Assembly (NCBI GenBank): GCA_964429915.1 | Contig: CAYSDZ010000046.1 | Coordinates: 1-20,189 of the forward strand | DNA: 20,189 bases | Direction of reading: 5' to 3' | Source of the DNA: Alteromonas_F sp964429915 | GTDB taxonomy: Bacteria; Pseudomonadota; Gammaproteobacteria; Enterobacterales; Alteromonadaceae | Shown here: positions 8,224-15,068 of the stretch, in pieces | Layout: the number at the start of each line of letters is the position of its first letter | How positions within the stretch are numbered: the stretch's first letter is position 1 | Made by a program: the position numbers and the translations under genes | The notes under the pieces: generated by a model | What the model was told of the DNA's origin: nothing | The model's database searches: none | The model's input: the letters and a program-made list of their open reading frames with translations, nothing else

Positions 8224-9429
8224 TTAAAAAGTCTTACCAACCCAGAACCAAAGGGCATCTTCATCCACTAAGTTTACGCCTGGGCCGTTATCGTCAGCGC
8301 TGTAGAACGCTGCTTTGGCGCCAGTGTAGATGCCGTTTTTAAATTTCTTGGTGTACTGGAATTCAAATTCACCACCGAGTTCATCGAGCACGTCAGTAGC
8401 GCTATCGGCTTTAAAGTCATGATAACGCGCAAGCCATGCACCGCCCCATACTTTACCGCCGAAAGAAATGTATAAATCGTTTAAACCAACGGCTGGGGTG
8501 TTTAAGAACTTATCGGTCCAACCGTTAAATTTGTGCAAGGTTGCAAGCGGTGTTGCAAAACCAAATTGGCCATCGTCAGAACCCAAAGATTCATAACCTA
8601 ACTTTGCAGTGATACCAGAAAAGCCTGCGCCTACTTCGGCACGGAAGAAGTCAGCGTCAAATTCGCCAGCATTCGTTTCAGAGGTTTGCGTTGCGAATTC
8701 TATCAAATAACTGATTTTCGTGTCGCCAGCTGGCTTTGATCCTTTTAATGCAATACCGTAAGTATCTAATGTGTTATTCGCATCATCTAGGTCAAGTAAG
8801 TAACTGTACCCTGTCACCGTACCGATAGACGTCTTATAAGATGCGTGTAGGAAAATATCATTTGAATCCTGATCGCCCTCTTCTGCAAAAATACGGTTAC
8901 GTTGAGTCACATAGGCACCGGTAATTTTTAAGCCTTTGATTGGCGTATAGTCAATCGTTGCTGCATCAAAGGTTTGCTTATCTTGACGCCATGCTACGTG
9001 ACCAACAAAACGATGGTCGTCAAACGTAATTACTTGACGTCCAATTTTTGCTGTTAATTTTTCAGATTTGTACTGAATATAACCTTGATCTAATTCCGTT
9101 GTTTCTGGGTCTGCAATAACAGAAAAGCCCGGTGTACCCTGCCCTGTTATTGGAAACGCAGCGTTGCGATCGTCAACACCTAGCACAGTGCGCACGTCTT
9201 CCAATTCAACAAAACCAGACCAACCATTCACTGCCTTAGATTTAACACTAATTGTGGTTCGAAGTGTAAGTGCATCTGCATCTTGAAGTGCATTGTTTTC
9301 TTCAATGCTTTCGTAACGAAGACGGAAATCCGCTTTAGCAGAGAGAAATTCCTCCGCTGAAGCTGTTCCTGTAGCCAAAACAGATGCACCAAAAAGGGCG
9401 CTAGTAATTAAATTTCGTGTGTTTTTCAT
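8224..9429 (-). CDS. Outer-membrane porin of the alginate-export-like family, probably for nitrate/nitrite
   Basis: This is a 401-residue beta-barrel protein. A Sec signal peptide (MKNTRNLITSALFGASVLAT, cleavage expected after TASA near residue 25) is followed by alternating beta-strand sequence. The last residue is phenylalanine, as in outer-membrane barrels (FWVGKTF). Phrases such as DFRLRYESIEE near the start and KIGRQVITFDDHRFVGHVAW in the middle resemble the alginate-export/AlgE-like porin family. The gene lies between the nitrate importer genes and nirB with 12 bases to nirB and 43 bases after nrtD, so it is very likely part of the operon. From context I infer that it helps nitrate or nitrite cross the outer membrane; the sequence itself does not show substrate specificity. 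The ribosome site before its ATG is weak (TGGAC). Confidence 0.8.
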   Translation of the reverse strand: MKNTRNLITSALFGASVLATGTASAEEFLSAKADFRLRYESIEENNALQDADALTLRTTISVKSKAVNGWSGFVELEDVRTVLGVDDRNAAFPITGQGTPGFSVIADPETTELDQGYIQYKSEKLTAKIGRQVITFDDHRFVGHVAWRQDKQTFDAATIDYTPIKGLKITGAYVTQRNRIFAEEGDQDSNDIFLHASYKTSIGTVTGYSYLLDLDDANNTLDTYGIALKGSKPAGDTKISYLIEFATQTSETNAGEFDADFFRAEVGAGFSGITAKLGYESLGSDDGQFGFATPLATLHKFNGWTDKFLNTPAVGLNDLYISFGGKVWGGAWLARYHDFKADSATDVLDELGGEFEFQYTKKFKNGIYTGAKAAFYSADDNGPGVNLVDEDALWFWVGKTF

Positions 9430-9472
9430 GTGTAACGTCCAATACTATTTTTGTTAAATGTCGTAATAAAAC

Positions 9473-10315
9473 TTATGCAACTTCAGACTTCGCTTTCACT
9501 TCACTATTTTTTTTTGCGCGCTTGACAGTCTCAACCTTGGCTTGTTTTTCGTACAAGAAAGTCAATACTTCAGAACGCAAATGGTTATAGTGAGGGTTTT
9601 CAGCTAGAGACAGTCGCTCTCTCGGTCGCGGCAAATCTACATCTAGAATTTCGCCAACCGTAGCAGCAGGACCATTGGTCATCATAACGATGCGGTCAGA
9701 CAGCAACACAGCTTCGTCTACATCGTGGGTAATCATTACCACGGTGTTTTTTAGCTCGTCCTGAATTTCCATCAATGAATCCTGTAAATGTGCCCGGGTA
9801 AGTGCATCAAGTGCACCGAAAGGTTCATCCATCAGAAGCACCTCTGGCTGCATAGCCAAAGCGCGAGCAATACCAATACGCTGCTTCATACCGCCTGACA
9901 TTTCATCAGGGCGCTTTTGCATCGCATGGTCCATGTACACAAGTTTTAAGTTGTGTTCAATCCACTCTTTTGTTTCTGCGGGCGATTTGCTTTTACCGAA
10001 TACTTGCTTAACCGCAAGCTCGACATTTTGATAAGCCGTCAGCCAAGGCAACAACGAATGGTTTTGAAACACCACCGCGCGCTCTGGTCCCGGCTCATTC
10101 ACTTCTTTATTGTTGAGTATCACACCGCCAGATTTAGCCTGAACCAAACCGGCAATTACGTTTAACACCGTTGACTTACCGCAGCCTGAGTGACCGATCA
10201 GTGAAACAAATTCACCTTTTTGAATTTTTAGGTCGACATTTTTCAGTGCTGTGAACTCGCCCTTGGGTGTGGGGAAAGTTACGTCAATATCGCTAATATC
10301 TAAGAATGCTTTCAT
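9473..10315 (-). CDS. nrtD: Nitrate ABC transporter ATP-binding protein
   Basis: This is the ATPase of the nitrate importer. It has Walker A GHSGCGKST, Q-loop VFQNHSLLPW, signature MSGGMKQR, Walker B LLMDEPFGALD and the switch histidine in MITHDVDEA, all in order. It lacks the NrtA-like C-terminal domain of cyanobacterial NrtC, so a homodimer of this single ATPase probably drives the permease. The open frame runs to 10372, but that would overlap nrtB by 35 bases. I prefer the ATG at 10313-10315 (MKAFLDISDIDVTFP, 280 aa), preceded by AGGA nine bases upstream and 22 bases after the nrtB stop. The last 25 residues are a Lys/Ala/Glu-rich tail (KRAKKNSEVKAKSEVA) beyond the usual fold, possibly disordered. 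Confidence 0.92.
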   Translation of the reverse strand: MKAFLDISDIDVTFPTPKGEFTALKNVDLKIQKGEFVSLIGHSGCGKSTVLNVIAGLVQAKSGGVILNNKEVNEPGPERAVVFQNHSLLPWLTAYQNVELAVKQVFGKSKSPAETKEWIEHNLKLVYMDHAMQKRPDEMSGGMKQRIGIARALAMQPEVLLMDEPFGALDALTRAHLQDSLMEIQDELKNTVVMITHDVDEAVLLSDRIVMMTNGPAATVGEILDVDLPRPRERLSLAENPHYNHLRSEVLTFLYEKQAKVETVKRAKKNSEVKAKSEVA

Positions 10316-10337
10316 TGCTCTAATCCTAATAACTGAA

Positions 10338-11327
10338 CTAACGGGCTGCTTGAGATTTATCCCAAGAAACAATGCGTTGAAGTGCTAACATACCTCGATC
10401 TAGCAAAAAACCGATGATGCCGATAACTAACACCGCAGTCATAATTCGACTTAGCGACGAAGAACTTCCGTTTTGGAATTCATCCCAAATGAATTTGCCA
10501 AGGCCGGGATTTTGCGCAAGCATTTCCGCAGCAATAAGCACCATCCATGCAATACCTAAGCTCATTCTCATTCCAGTAAAGATGGCAGGAACAGAAGCAG
10601 GAAGAACAATTTTTTGGATATTTTTAAGTGGTGATAAACGAAGGACTTTACCTACATTCACCCAATCTGAATTAACACTACTCACACCAATCGAGGTATT
10701 GATGACCATAGGCCATAAACAACACAACATGACGGTAATTACAGAGTTAACAAATGACTTAGCAAATATAGGGTCATCAGATACATACAACGCACTCACC
10801 ACCATGGTTACCAATGGCAACCAAGCGAGAGGCGAAACGGGTTTAAATATCTGAATAATGGGGTTTAATGCTTCGTTAAAGGGCTTACTTAGTCCTACCG
10901 CAATCCCTAACGGTATAGCGATCGCAGCAGCAAGTAAGAAACCGGTCATGACCGTTACCAAACTCGTTCCTATTTGGTCTAGAAAGGTTTCCTTACCTGT
11001 ATAGGCACGAATTTTTGGTTCGTAACTGGGGTCTTTCGCAACGCGGGCTGCGTTGCGCTTTTCCTGTCGCTCATAAAAAGCGTCAGCTTTATCTCGTTCA
11101 GCGACATGTTCTTGATACAAGTTTTTTACTTGTTCAGCTACTGAAGCTGGACCGGGAAATTTACCCAATGAAGTATCAACTTGCTTCGCTAAGATACTCC
11201 AAAGTAACAAGAACACTGCTATCCCCAGTACAGGTAAAGCTACTTGCTTTAGGGTAGCCAGGGCTTTCTGTGAAAAGCTCTCGCTATGCTCAGAAGCACC
11301 TGTGAATCGCTGAATCAAGGCATTCAT
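10338..11327 (-). CDS. nrtB: Nitrate ABC transporter permease
   Basis: This is the inner-membrane permease of the nitrate importer, 329 residues. Hydrophobic segments lie near residues 30-47, 121-145, 158-180, 190-215, 253-272 and 297-314. The EAA-type cytoplasmic loop that contacts the ATPase is visible at LRLSPLKNIQKIVLPASVPA followed by IFTG. Between the first two membrane segments lies a charged stretch of about 60 residues (HVAERDKADAFYERQEKR), which I recall in proteobacterial NrtB proteins but not in the related taurine and sulfonate permeases. The ATG overlaps the nrtA stop by four bases (ATGA), and GGAAGG within the nrtA end serves as ribosome site. Confidence 0.92.
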   Translation of the reverse strand: MNALIQRFTGASEHSESFSQKALATLKQVALPVLGIAVFLLLWSILAKQVDTSLGKFPGPASVAEQVKNLYQEHVAERDKADAFYERQEKRNAARVAKDPSYEPKIRAYTGKETFLDQIGTSLVTVMTGFLLAAAIAIPLGIAVGLSKPFNEALNPIIQIFKPVSPLAWLPLVTMVVSALYVSDDPIFAKSFVNSVITVMLCCLWPMVINTSIGVSSVNSDWVNVGKVLRLSPLKNIQKIVLPASVPAIFTGMRMSLGIAWMVLIAAEMLAQNPGLGKFIWDEFQNGSSSSLSRIMTAVLVIGIIGFLLDRGMLALQRIVSWDKSQAAR

Positions 11328-12682
11328 AGTTTATCGCCTTCCTTTAAACCAATCGCAAACTTGTTGATGTATGCATTAGGCTTTGAACCATCATAAACAA
11401 TGTTGTCAATGAAGTGGGTTTGTGGGTCTCTGAATCCATCTTCAGATGCAAAGTCTGGAAATTCACTTGCACTGATTAGCTTTTCTTCAATAAGAGACTC
11501 AGCCGCTTTTTGATAGAGATCAGGACGGTAGACTTTCTTCGCCATTTCTTTGTACCAACTATCTGGCTTGTCTTCGCTGATTTGTCCCCAACGGCGCATT
11601 TGCGTTAAGTACCAAATGGCGTCTGAGTAGTAAGGAAAGGTCGCGTTGTAGCGGAAAAACACGTTGAAGTCAGGCACAGACCGTTTGTCGCCTTTTTCAT
11701 ATTCGAAGGTGCCTGTCATGCTGTTAGCAATTACGTCATAATCTGCACCAACATAGTTAGATTGAGACAAAATTTTCACTGCCGCAGGGCGATTCGCGTT
11801 GTTATTGTCGTCCAACCATTTTGCCGCTCTAATCAGCGCTCTGACTAGGCGAATAGTGGTATTTGGATACTTCTCAGCAAATTCTTCGGTAATACCAAAT
11901 ACTTTTTCTGGGTTGTTTTTCCAAATTTCATAATCGGTCACCACGGGTACGCCAATTCCTTTGAATACCGCTTGTTGATTCCACGGTTCGCCTACGCAGT
12001 ATCCGCTGATAGTGCCTGCTTCAAGTGTCGCTGGCATTTGTGGTGGAGGCGTCACTGAAAGCAACACATCTGCTTGTAACTGGCCAGAGGTATCACCTTT
12101 ATGCGGTGCATAGTAACCTGGATTAAGACCCCCAGCGGCTAACCAGTAACGCAGCTCATAATTGTGGGTAGAAACGGGGAACACCATTCCCATGTTAAAC
12201 GGCTTACCTGATGCTCTCACCTCATCAACAACAGGCTTTAAAGCATCTGCTTTAATGGGGTGAACTGGTTTTCCGTCTGCTTGTTTGGGAATGTTCGCCT
12301 TCATTTTTTCCCATACTGAATTTGAAACCGTAATACCGTTACCGTTTAAATCCATTGAGAAAGGCGTGATAATATTTGCTTTAGTACCATACCCGATAGT
12401 CGCCGCTATCGGCTGACCAGCTAGCATGTGAGCACCATCTAAACGGCCTGTAACCACACCATCTAACAGAACTTTCCAGTTCGCTTGCGCTTCAATGGTT
12501 ACGTAAAGCCCTTCATCTTCAAAGTACCCATTTTCATAGGCTACGGCGATAGGTGCCATATCAGTAAGCTTGATGAAACCGAAAGTAAGCTCTTCTTTTT
12601 CTGGGTAACCTAATTCATCGGCAGACGCTGAAAACGCTAGCGTACAGGCTGCGGCGACGATTAACTTGCGAAGTGACAGCAT
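11324..12682 (-). CDS. nrtA: Nitrate-binding protein of the ABC transporter
   Basis: This is the periplasmic solute-binding protein for nitrate (NrtA family). The chosen start is the ATG at 12680-12682, preceded by GGAGAAG six bases away. It gives 452 residues beginning with a Sec signal peptide, MLSLRKLIVAAACTLAFSAS, cut after ASA. The longer open frame to 12712 would start inside the leader terminator and is rejected. Family motifs are LTFGFIKLTDMAPIAVA at the mature N-terminus, LDGAHMLAGQPIAATIGYGT, and GYCVGEPWNQQAVFKGIG. No lipobox is seen, so the protein is probably soluble in the periplasm. It is the first gene after the NasT-type leader and its expression should depend on antitermination there. 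NasS, encoded upstream, is its cytoplasmic paralogue. Confidence 0.94.
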   Translation of the reverse strand: MLSLRKLIVAAACTLAFSASADELGYPEKEELTFGFIKLTDMAPIAVAYENGYFEDEGLYVTIEAQANWKVLLDGVVTGRLDGAHMLAGQPIAATIGYGTKANIITPFSMDLNGNGITVSNSVWEKMKANIPKQADGKPVHPIKADALKPVVDEVRASGKPFNMGMVFPVSTHNYELRYWLAAGGLNPGYYAPHKGDTSGQLQADVLLSVTPPPQMPATLEAGTISGYCVGEPWNQQAVFKGIGVPVVTDYEIWKNNPEKVFGITEEFAEKYPNTTIRLVRALIRAAKWLDDNNNANRPAAVKILSQSNYVGADYDVIANSMTGTFEYEKGDKRSVPDFNVFFRYNATFPYYSDAIWYLTQMRRWGQISEDKPDSWYKEMAKKVYRPDLYQKAAESLIEEKLISASEFPDFASEDGFRDPQTHFIDNIVYDGSKPNAYINKFAIGLKEGDKL

Positions 12683-12820
12683 TTTTTTCTTCTCCAAATA
12701 AAAAAAGCCCACCGTATGCTGCTACATTTAAAGCAGGTACAAGTGAGCTTCGATGCCATTATTAAATTTTAGTGTTACTGAAAACTACGCCATTGCAGTT
12801 CTTGATGTTCACTTCCATAG
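12683..12820 (-). promoter_or_regulatory. Untranslated leader of the nrtA operon with putative ANTAR (NasT) binding hairpins
   Basis: The RNA can form two small hairpins with six-base loops. Hairpin 1 (12783-12800) is AACUGC-AAUGGC-GUAGUU with six pairs, one of them G-U, and can extend two weaker pairs outward to 12781-12802. Hairpin 2 (12744-12758) is UGGC-AUCGAA-GCUCA with four pairs and one bulged U. Both loops have A at position 1 and G at position 4, the pattern described for ANTAR-domain targets. The linker is 24 bases. The 3' side of hairpin 2 lies in the 5' arm of the terminator at 12705-12750, so the two folds exclude each other. NasT, an ANTAR protein, is encoded just upstream. Pairing is by eye, with no energy calculation. 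The 5' end is inferred from the sigma-54-like promoter. Confidence 0.75.
12700..12750 (-). terminator. Intrinsic terminator in the nrtA leader
   Basis: The outer stem pairs AAGCUCAC (12750-12743) with GUGGGCUU (12712-12705), eight pairs including one U-G. After small internal loops come GUA/UAC and CUGC/GCAG inner stems and a ten-base loop. Seven U residues (12706-12700) end the hairpin, and the nrtA ribosome site GGAGAAG follows directly. This is a typical attenuator position. The 5' arm is shared with putative ANTAR hairpin 2. Confidence 0.85.
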
Positions 12821-12838
12821 ATACACAAGTCGTGCCAA
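12821..12838 (-). promoter_or_regulatory. Possible sigma-54-type promoter of nrtA with a non-standard -12 element
   Basis: On the minus strand TTGGCACG matches the sigma-54 -24 element very well. After the GG and ten bases the -12 dinucleotide is GT instead of the nearly invariant GC. Transcription from here would begin near 12812, a short distance before ANTAR hairpin 1, which is a sensible leader start. The weak -12 lowers confidence. Confidence 0.4.
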
Positions 12839-12845
12839 CTTACCC

Positions 12846-12866
12846 ACCCCCAATAAAAATAGGGGT
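12846..12866. other. Small hairpin just after the nasS stop
   Basis: ACCCC (12846-12850) and GGGGT (12862-12866) form a perfect five-base inverted repeat around an 11-base AT-rich loop, 20 bases downstream of the nasS stop. No U tract follows on the minus strand, so it is at best a weak terminator or an RNA 3'-end protecting structure for nasTS. Confidence 0.4.
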
Positions 12867-12885
12867 TTAATGCATAAACATTCAT

Positions 12886-13977
12886 TTACGCGGGTAATTC
12901 TTCACAATTACGGTGCAAGTTGTGCGCGTTTATAGCGCAGTGGTAAATATCTTCTCTAAATACGTCGGCAACGAACTCTTTTGATGCAGAAGAAGCGCTT
13001 ACATGCCCAGCCGCTACCATTTGATTCAATACCCATTCGCCCTGAGATACAGATGGACAATTGTCGTGCGTACCATTCTCTTGTCCAAATAAATTATATA
13101 GCGGTACTGCTCTGGGATTGTGGCCCGATTTAGTGAGGCAACTTCCTAAAAGTGAGGGGGTAAGTACGTCGATACGCGCACCCAAATAAGCTTGGTCAGT
13201 CAACATACGCGCCGCCTCAAACCGATTCGGTAATGGAACCAACCAAGCACAGGCTTCTTTTAACGCGCCGATCAAACTAATCACAGATTGCTCGTTATCT
13301 TCACACCATCTACGCGTTAAACCGAGCACCTTTTCAGGCATCGCAGGCCATATATCGCATGAAGTCACTACGGTTACTCCAATGCCAGAGCGCACCGCTT
13401 GTGCATTCCACGGACTCCCGACGCAAAAACCGTCTATTTCTTTGCGCTTCATCGCGTCGACCATTTTTGAAGGTGGAATTACCAATATGTTCACCGCATC
13501 CACGGGGATATTGTATTGCGCCAACCACGTTCTCAATTGATAGTAATGACAACTATAGGGATAAACGGTAGCAAAGGTAAGTTTACTGCCTTGTTGGGCC
13601 CGTTTTTCTATTAAAGCTAACAGTCTGGAAGCAGGTAACGGTAATGAGTACTCGATCCCTTCGTGATCCAGTTGAGCGCATTCATCAAATATGGAACTAG
13701 CCAGTGTGATGGCATTTCCCTGCCGACTTAACACATAGGGAGTCACTACATCGAAACGCTTTCCTGCAAGCCCCAATGCACTGGCAAAAGGCATCGGCGC
13801 CAACATATGTGCGCCTTCAATCAGATTCGCATGAAGTTTATCGCGCAATGTTGCCCATGAGTTTTGACGGACCAAGGTCACGTCTAATCCCCATTTTTCA
13901 AAAAAGCCCATGTGTTTTGCCACGACCATGGGAATACAATCAGTTAACGGCATAAAGCCAAGTGTTAAAGAAGTCAT
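12886..13977 (-). CDS. nasS: Cytoplasmic nitrate sensor NasS
   Basis: NasS is an NrtA-like nitrate/nitrite-binding protein without a signal peptide. In characterised bacteria it holds NasT inactive until nitrate binds. The N-terminus, MTSLTLGFMPLTDCIPMVVA, begins directly with the binding fold. NrtA-type motifs follow: GAHMLAPMPFASALGLAG and GFCVGSPWNAQAVRSGIG. The preferred start is the ATG at 13975-13977 (363 aa), one base after the nasT stop, with GGAAAT upstream. The longer frame to 14022 would overlap nasT by 44 bases. It is about 90 residues shorter than mature NrtA, mainly at the C-terminus. The tight nasT-nasS junction fits 1:1 production of the two partners. The last residues include HNLHRNCEELPA. 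Confidence 0.9.
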   Translation of the reverse strand: MTSLTLGFMPLTDCIPMVVAKHMGFFEKWGLDVTLVRQNSWATLRDKLHANLIEGAHMLAPMPFASALGLAGKRFDVVTPYVLSRQGNAITLASSIFDECAQLDHEGIEYSLPLPASRLLALIEKRAQQGSKLTFATVYPYSCHYYQLRTWLAQYNIPVDAVNILVIPPSKMVDAMKRKEIDGFCVGSPWNAQAVRSGIGVTVVTSCDIWPAMPEKVLGLTRRWCEDNEQSVISLIGALKEACAWLVPLPNRFEAARMLTDQAYLGARIDVLTPSLLGSCLTKSGHNPRAVPLYNLFGQENGTHDNCPSVSQGEWVLNQMVAAGHVSASSASKEFVADVFREDIYHCAINAHNLHRNCEELPA

Positions 13978-13978
13978 C

Positions 13979-14572
13979 TTACATTTCCAGCATAGTTGCC
14001 ACAGATAGGATGTTCTTGGCAACGAGTTCTATAGTCTGACCAGTATCCATCGCATTTTTTCTCAGTATGCCGTAAGCCGCTTTTTCTGTAAGGCCTTTTG
14101 TTTCCATAAGCCAGATCTTTGCTTGCTCAACGGTTTTTTGTTTGTTTAACTGCTGCTGAGTGGATACCAATTCGTTTTTTAACTGCTGGTGTTCGTCAAA
14201 TCGAGCAATGGCAATATCGATTATAGACCGAACACGGGTTGGATCTACGTCTCCAACTATGTAAGCACTCACACCAGACTTCACGAGTGAATTAATGGTG
14301 TTAGTGTCTTCATCCTGCGAGAACATCACCACAGGTTTCGGATTAGCCGCAGACATAACAGAAAGACTTTCGACGATATCCCTATCAGGCGATTCAACAT
14401 CCATTAGGATAAGATCCGGCTGATATTTTTCTACTAAGTGCAAAAACGCGGTATTACCCGATCTAAGATGCGACACTGCATACTTTTCGGGATCTAGGGC
14501 GTTTATCATTTTTGAAGCTTTGTCCGTATCGTTTTCAATAAACAGCACTTGCAAGCGAGGATCTTTCGTCAT
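13979..14572 (-). CDS. nasT: ANTAR-domain antiterminator NasT
   Basis: NasT is an RNA-binding antiterminator that lets transcription pass the leader terminator of nitrate genes when released from NasS. The 197-residue protein has a receiver-like domain at 1-120, with acidic FIEND (11-15) and an aspartate in LILMDV (D58). A coiled linker (HQQLKNELVSTQQQLNKQ, about 128-145) follows. The C-terminal ANTAR domain reads VEQAKIWLMETKGLTEKAAY, then GILRKNAMD (about 148-176). The aspartate at the phosphorylation position is retained, although NasT is usually thought to be controlled by NasS binding. Its start lies in a 14-base tandem duplication that places a five-codon minicistron just upstream. No good ribosome site precedes either ATG. 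A sigma-54-type promoter lies about 60 bases upstream. The likely RNA target is the leader at 12683-12820. Confidence 0.93.
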   Translation of the reverse strand: MTKDPRLQVLFIENDTDKASKMINALDPEKYAVSHLRSGNTAFLHLVEKYQPDLILMDVESPDRDIVESLSVMSAANPKPVVMFSQDEDTNTINSLVKSGVSAYIVGDVDPTRVRSIIDIAIARFDEHQQLKNELVSTQQQLNKQKTVEQAKIWLMETKGLTEKAAYGILRKNAMDTGQTIELVAKNILSVATMLEM

Positions 14573-14591
14573 TCAATTTTCGTCATTCAAT
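14564..14591. repeat. 14-base perfect tandem duplication at the nasT start
   Basis: Two adjacent identical copies (14564-14577 and 14578-14591) read ATTGAATGACGAAA on the minus strand. Each carries an ATG. The upstream copy encodes M-T-K-I-E and then TGA, and that TGA overlaps the second ATG, the start of nasT (AATGA). Confidence 0.9.
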
Positions 14592-14629
14592 CAAGGGAGG
14601 ACACAGTTTTCTGTTATTCTAACAAATCA

Positions 14630-14645
14630 AGCAAAAAGCTCTCCA
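14630..14645 (-). promoter_or_regulatory. Sigma-54-type promoter upstream of nasT
   Basis: The minus strand reads TGGAGAGCTTTTTGCT. It has the invariant GG at -24 and GC at -12 with exactly ten bases between, a perfect TTGCT -12 element and a T-rich spacer. The CAC after GG is not kept. Transcription would begin near 14619, leaving a leader of about 47 bases to the nasT ATG. An NtrC-type box lies upstream. Confidence 0.6.
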
Positions 14646-14744
14646 TAATATTTCTACTTTATTGTTTTAAAACTAACCTTGAACTAGGTAGTCCATCAAA
14701 GAAGGGGGAAGTGCTATCAATACCGTAGTCTCTTAAAATAACTC

Positions 14745-14799
14745 TTCAAATAAAATATTCAAATAAAAGACCACACCACATTAACGCAAATTGCACCAT
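14745..14799. repeat. 55-base direct repeat, copy bordering the N gap on the left
   Basis: This stretch is identical over all 55 bases to 14900-14954. It ends exactly at the first N. The two copies probably represent the same genomic sequence at two unmerged contig ends. The copy also contains an internal repeat of TTCAAATAAAA. Confidence 0.9.
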
Positions 14800-14899
14800 N
14801 NNNNNNNNNNNNNNNNNNNNNNNNNNNNNNNNNNNNNNNNNNNNNNNNNNNNNNNNNNNNNNNNNNNNNNNNNNNNNNNNNNNNNNNNNNNNNNNNNNN
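14800..14899. other. Assembly gap of exactly 100 N
   Basis: One hundred undetermined bases. The round number marks a scaffold placeholder, not a measured length. Because identical 55-base sequences abut both sides, the true gap may be zero or negative, or it may hide further copies of a short tandem repeat. No gene should be called across it. Confidence 0.98.
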
Positions 14900-14954
14900 T
14901 TCAAATAAAATATTCAAATAAAAGACCACACCACATTAACGCAAATTGCACCAT
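14900..14954. repeat. 55-base direct repeat, copy bordering the N gap on the right
   Basis: Identical to 14745-14799. This copy continues into sequence that completes an NtrC-type palindrome (14947-14963). The left copy stops inside that palindrome at the gap. Confidence 0.9.
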
Positions 14955-14963
14955 GTTAGTGCT
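14947..14963. promoter_or_regulatory. NtrC-type enhancer box
   Basis: TGCACCATGTTAGTGCT has the half-sites GCAC and GTGC separated by seven bases, the spacing of known NtrC (GlnG) sites such as those before E. coli glnA. If the N gap is collapsed it lies about 160 bases upstream of the sigma-54-type promoter of nasT, a normal enhancer distance. Only one box was seen; strong NtrC enhancers often have two. Confidence 0.55.
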
Positions 14964-15040
14964 TAATTTAACGATAGTTAGCGATAACACAAAACAACGT
15001 AAGTGATATCAAACTAAATTCATCGTATTTTTCTAACATA

Positions 15041-15068
15041 TTCAACACCTTATCAAACTGGTTATAGT
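15041..15068 (+). promoter_or_regulatory. Weak candidate sigma-70 promoter for the VanZ-like gene
   Basis: TTCAAC (15041-15046) and TATAGT (15063-15068) are separated by 16 bases. The -10 matches five of six consensus bases, the -35 only three. It would give a leader of about 105 bases before the ATG at 15179. Confidence 0.3.

Noticed and set aside
10316..10372. Extension of nrtD to 10372
   Set aside because: It would overlap nrtB by 35 bases and adds 19 residues not expected before the conserved ATPase start.
12683..12712. N-terminal extension of nrtA to an upstream start
   Set aside because: It would place a start codon inside the terminator hairpin and put charged residues before the signal peptide; the ATG at 12682 has a clear ribosome site.
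14791..15006. Plus-strand open frame running across the N block
   Set aside because: About half of its codons are unknown bases, and the rest is AT-rich intergenic sequence containing the NtrC-type box; no protein motif.
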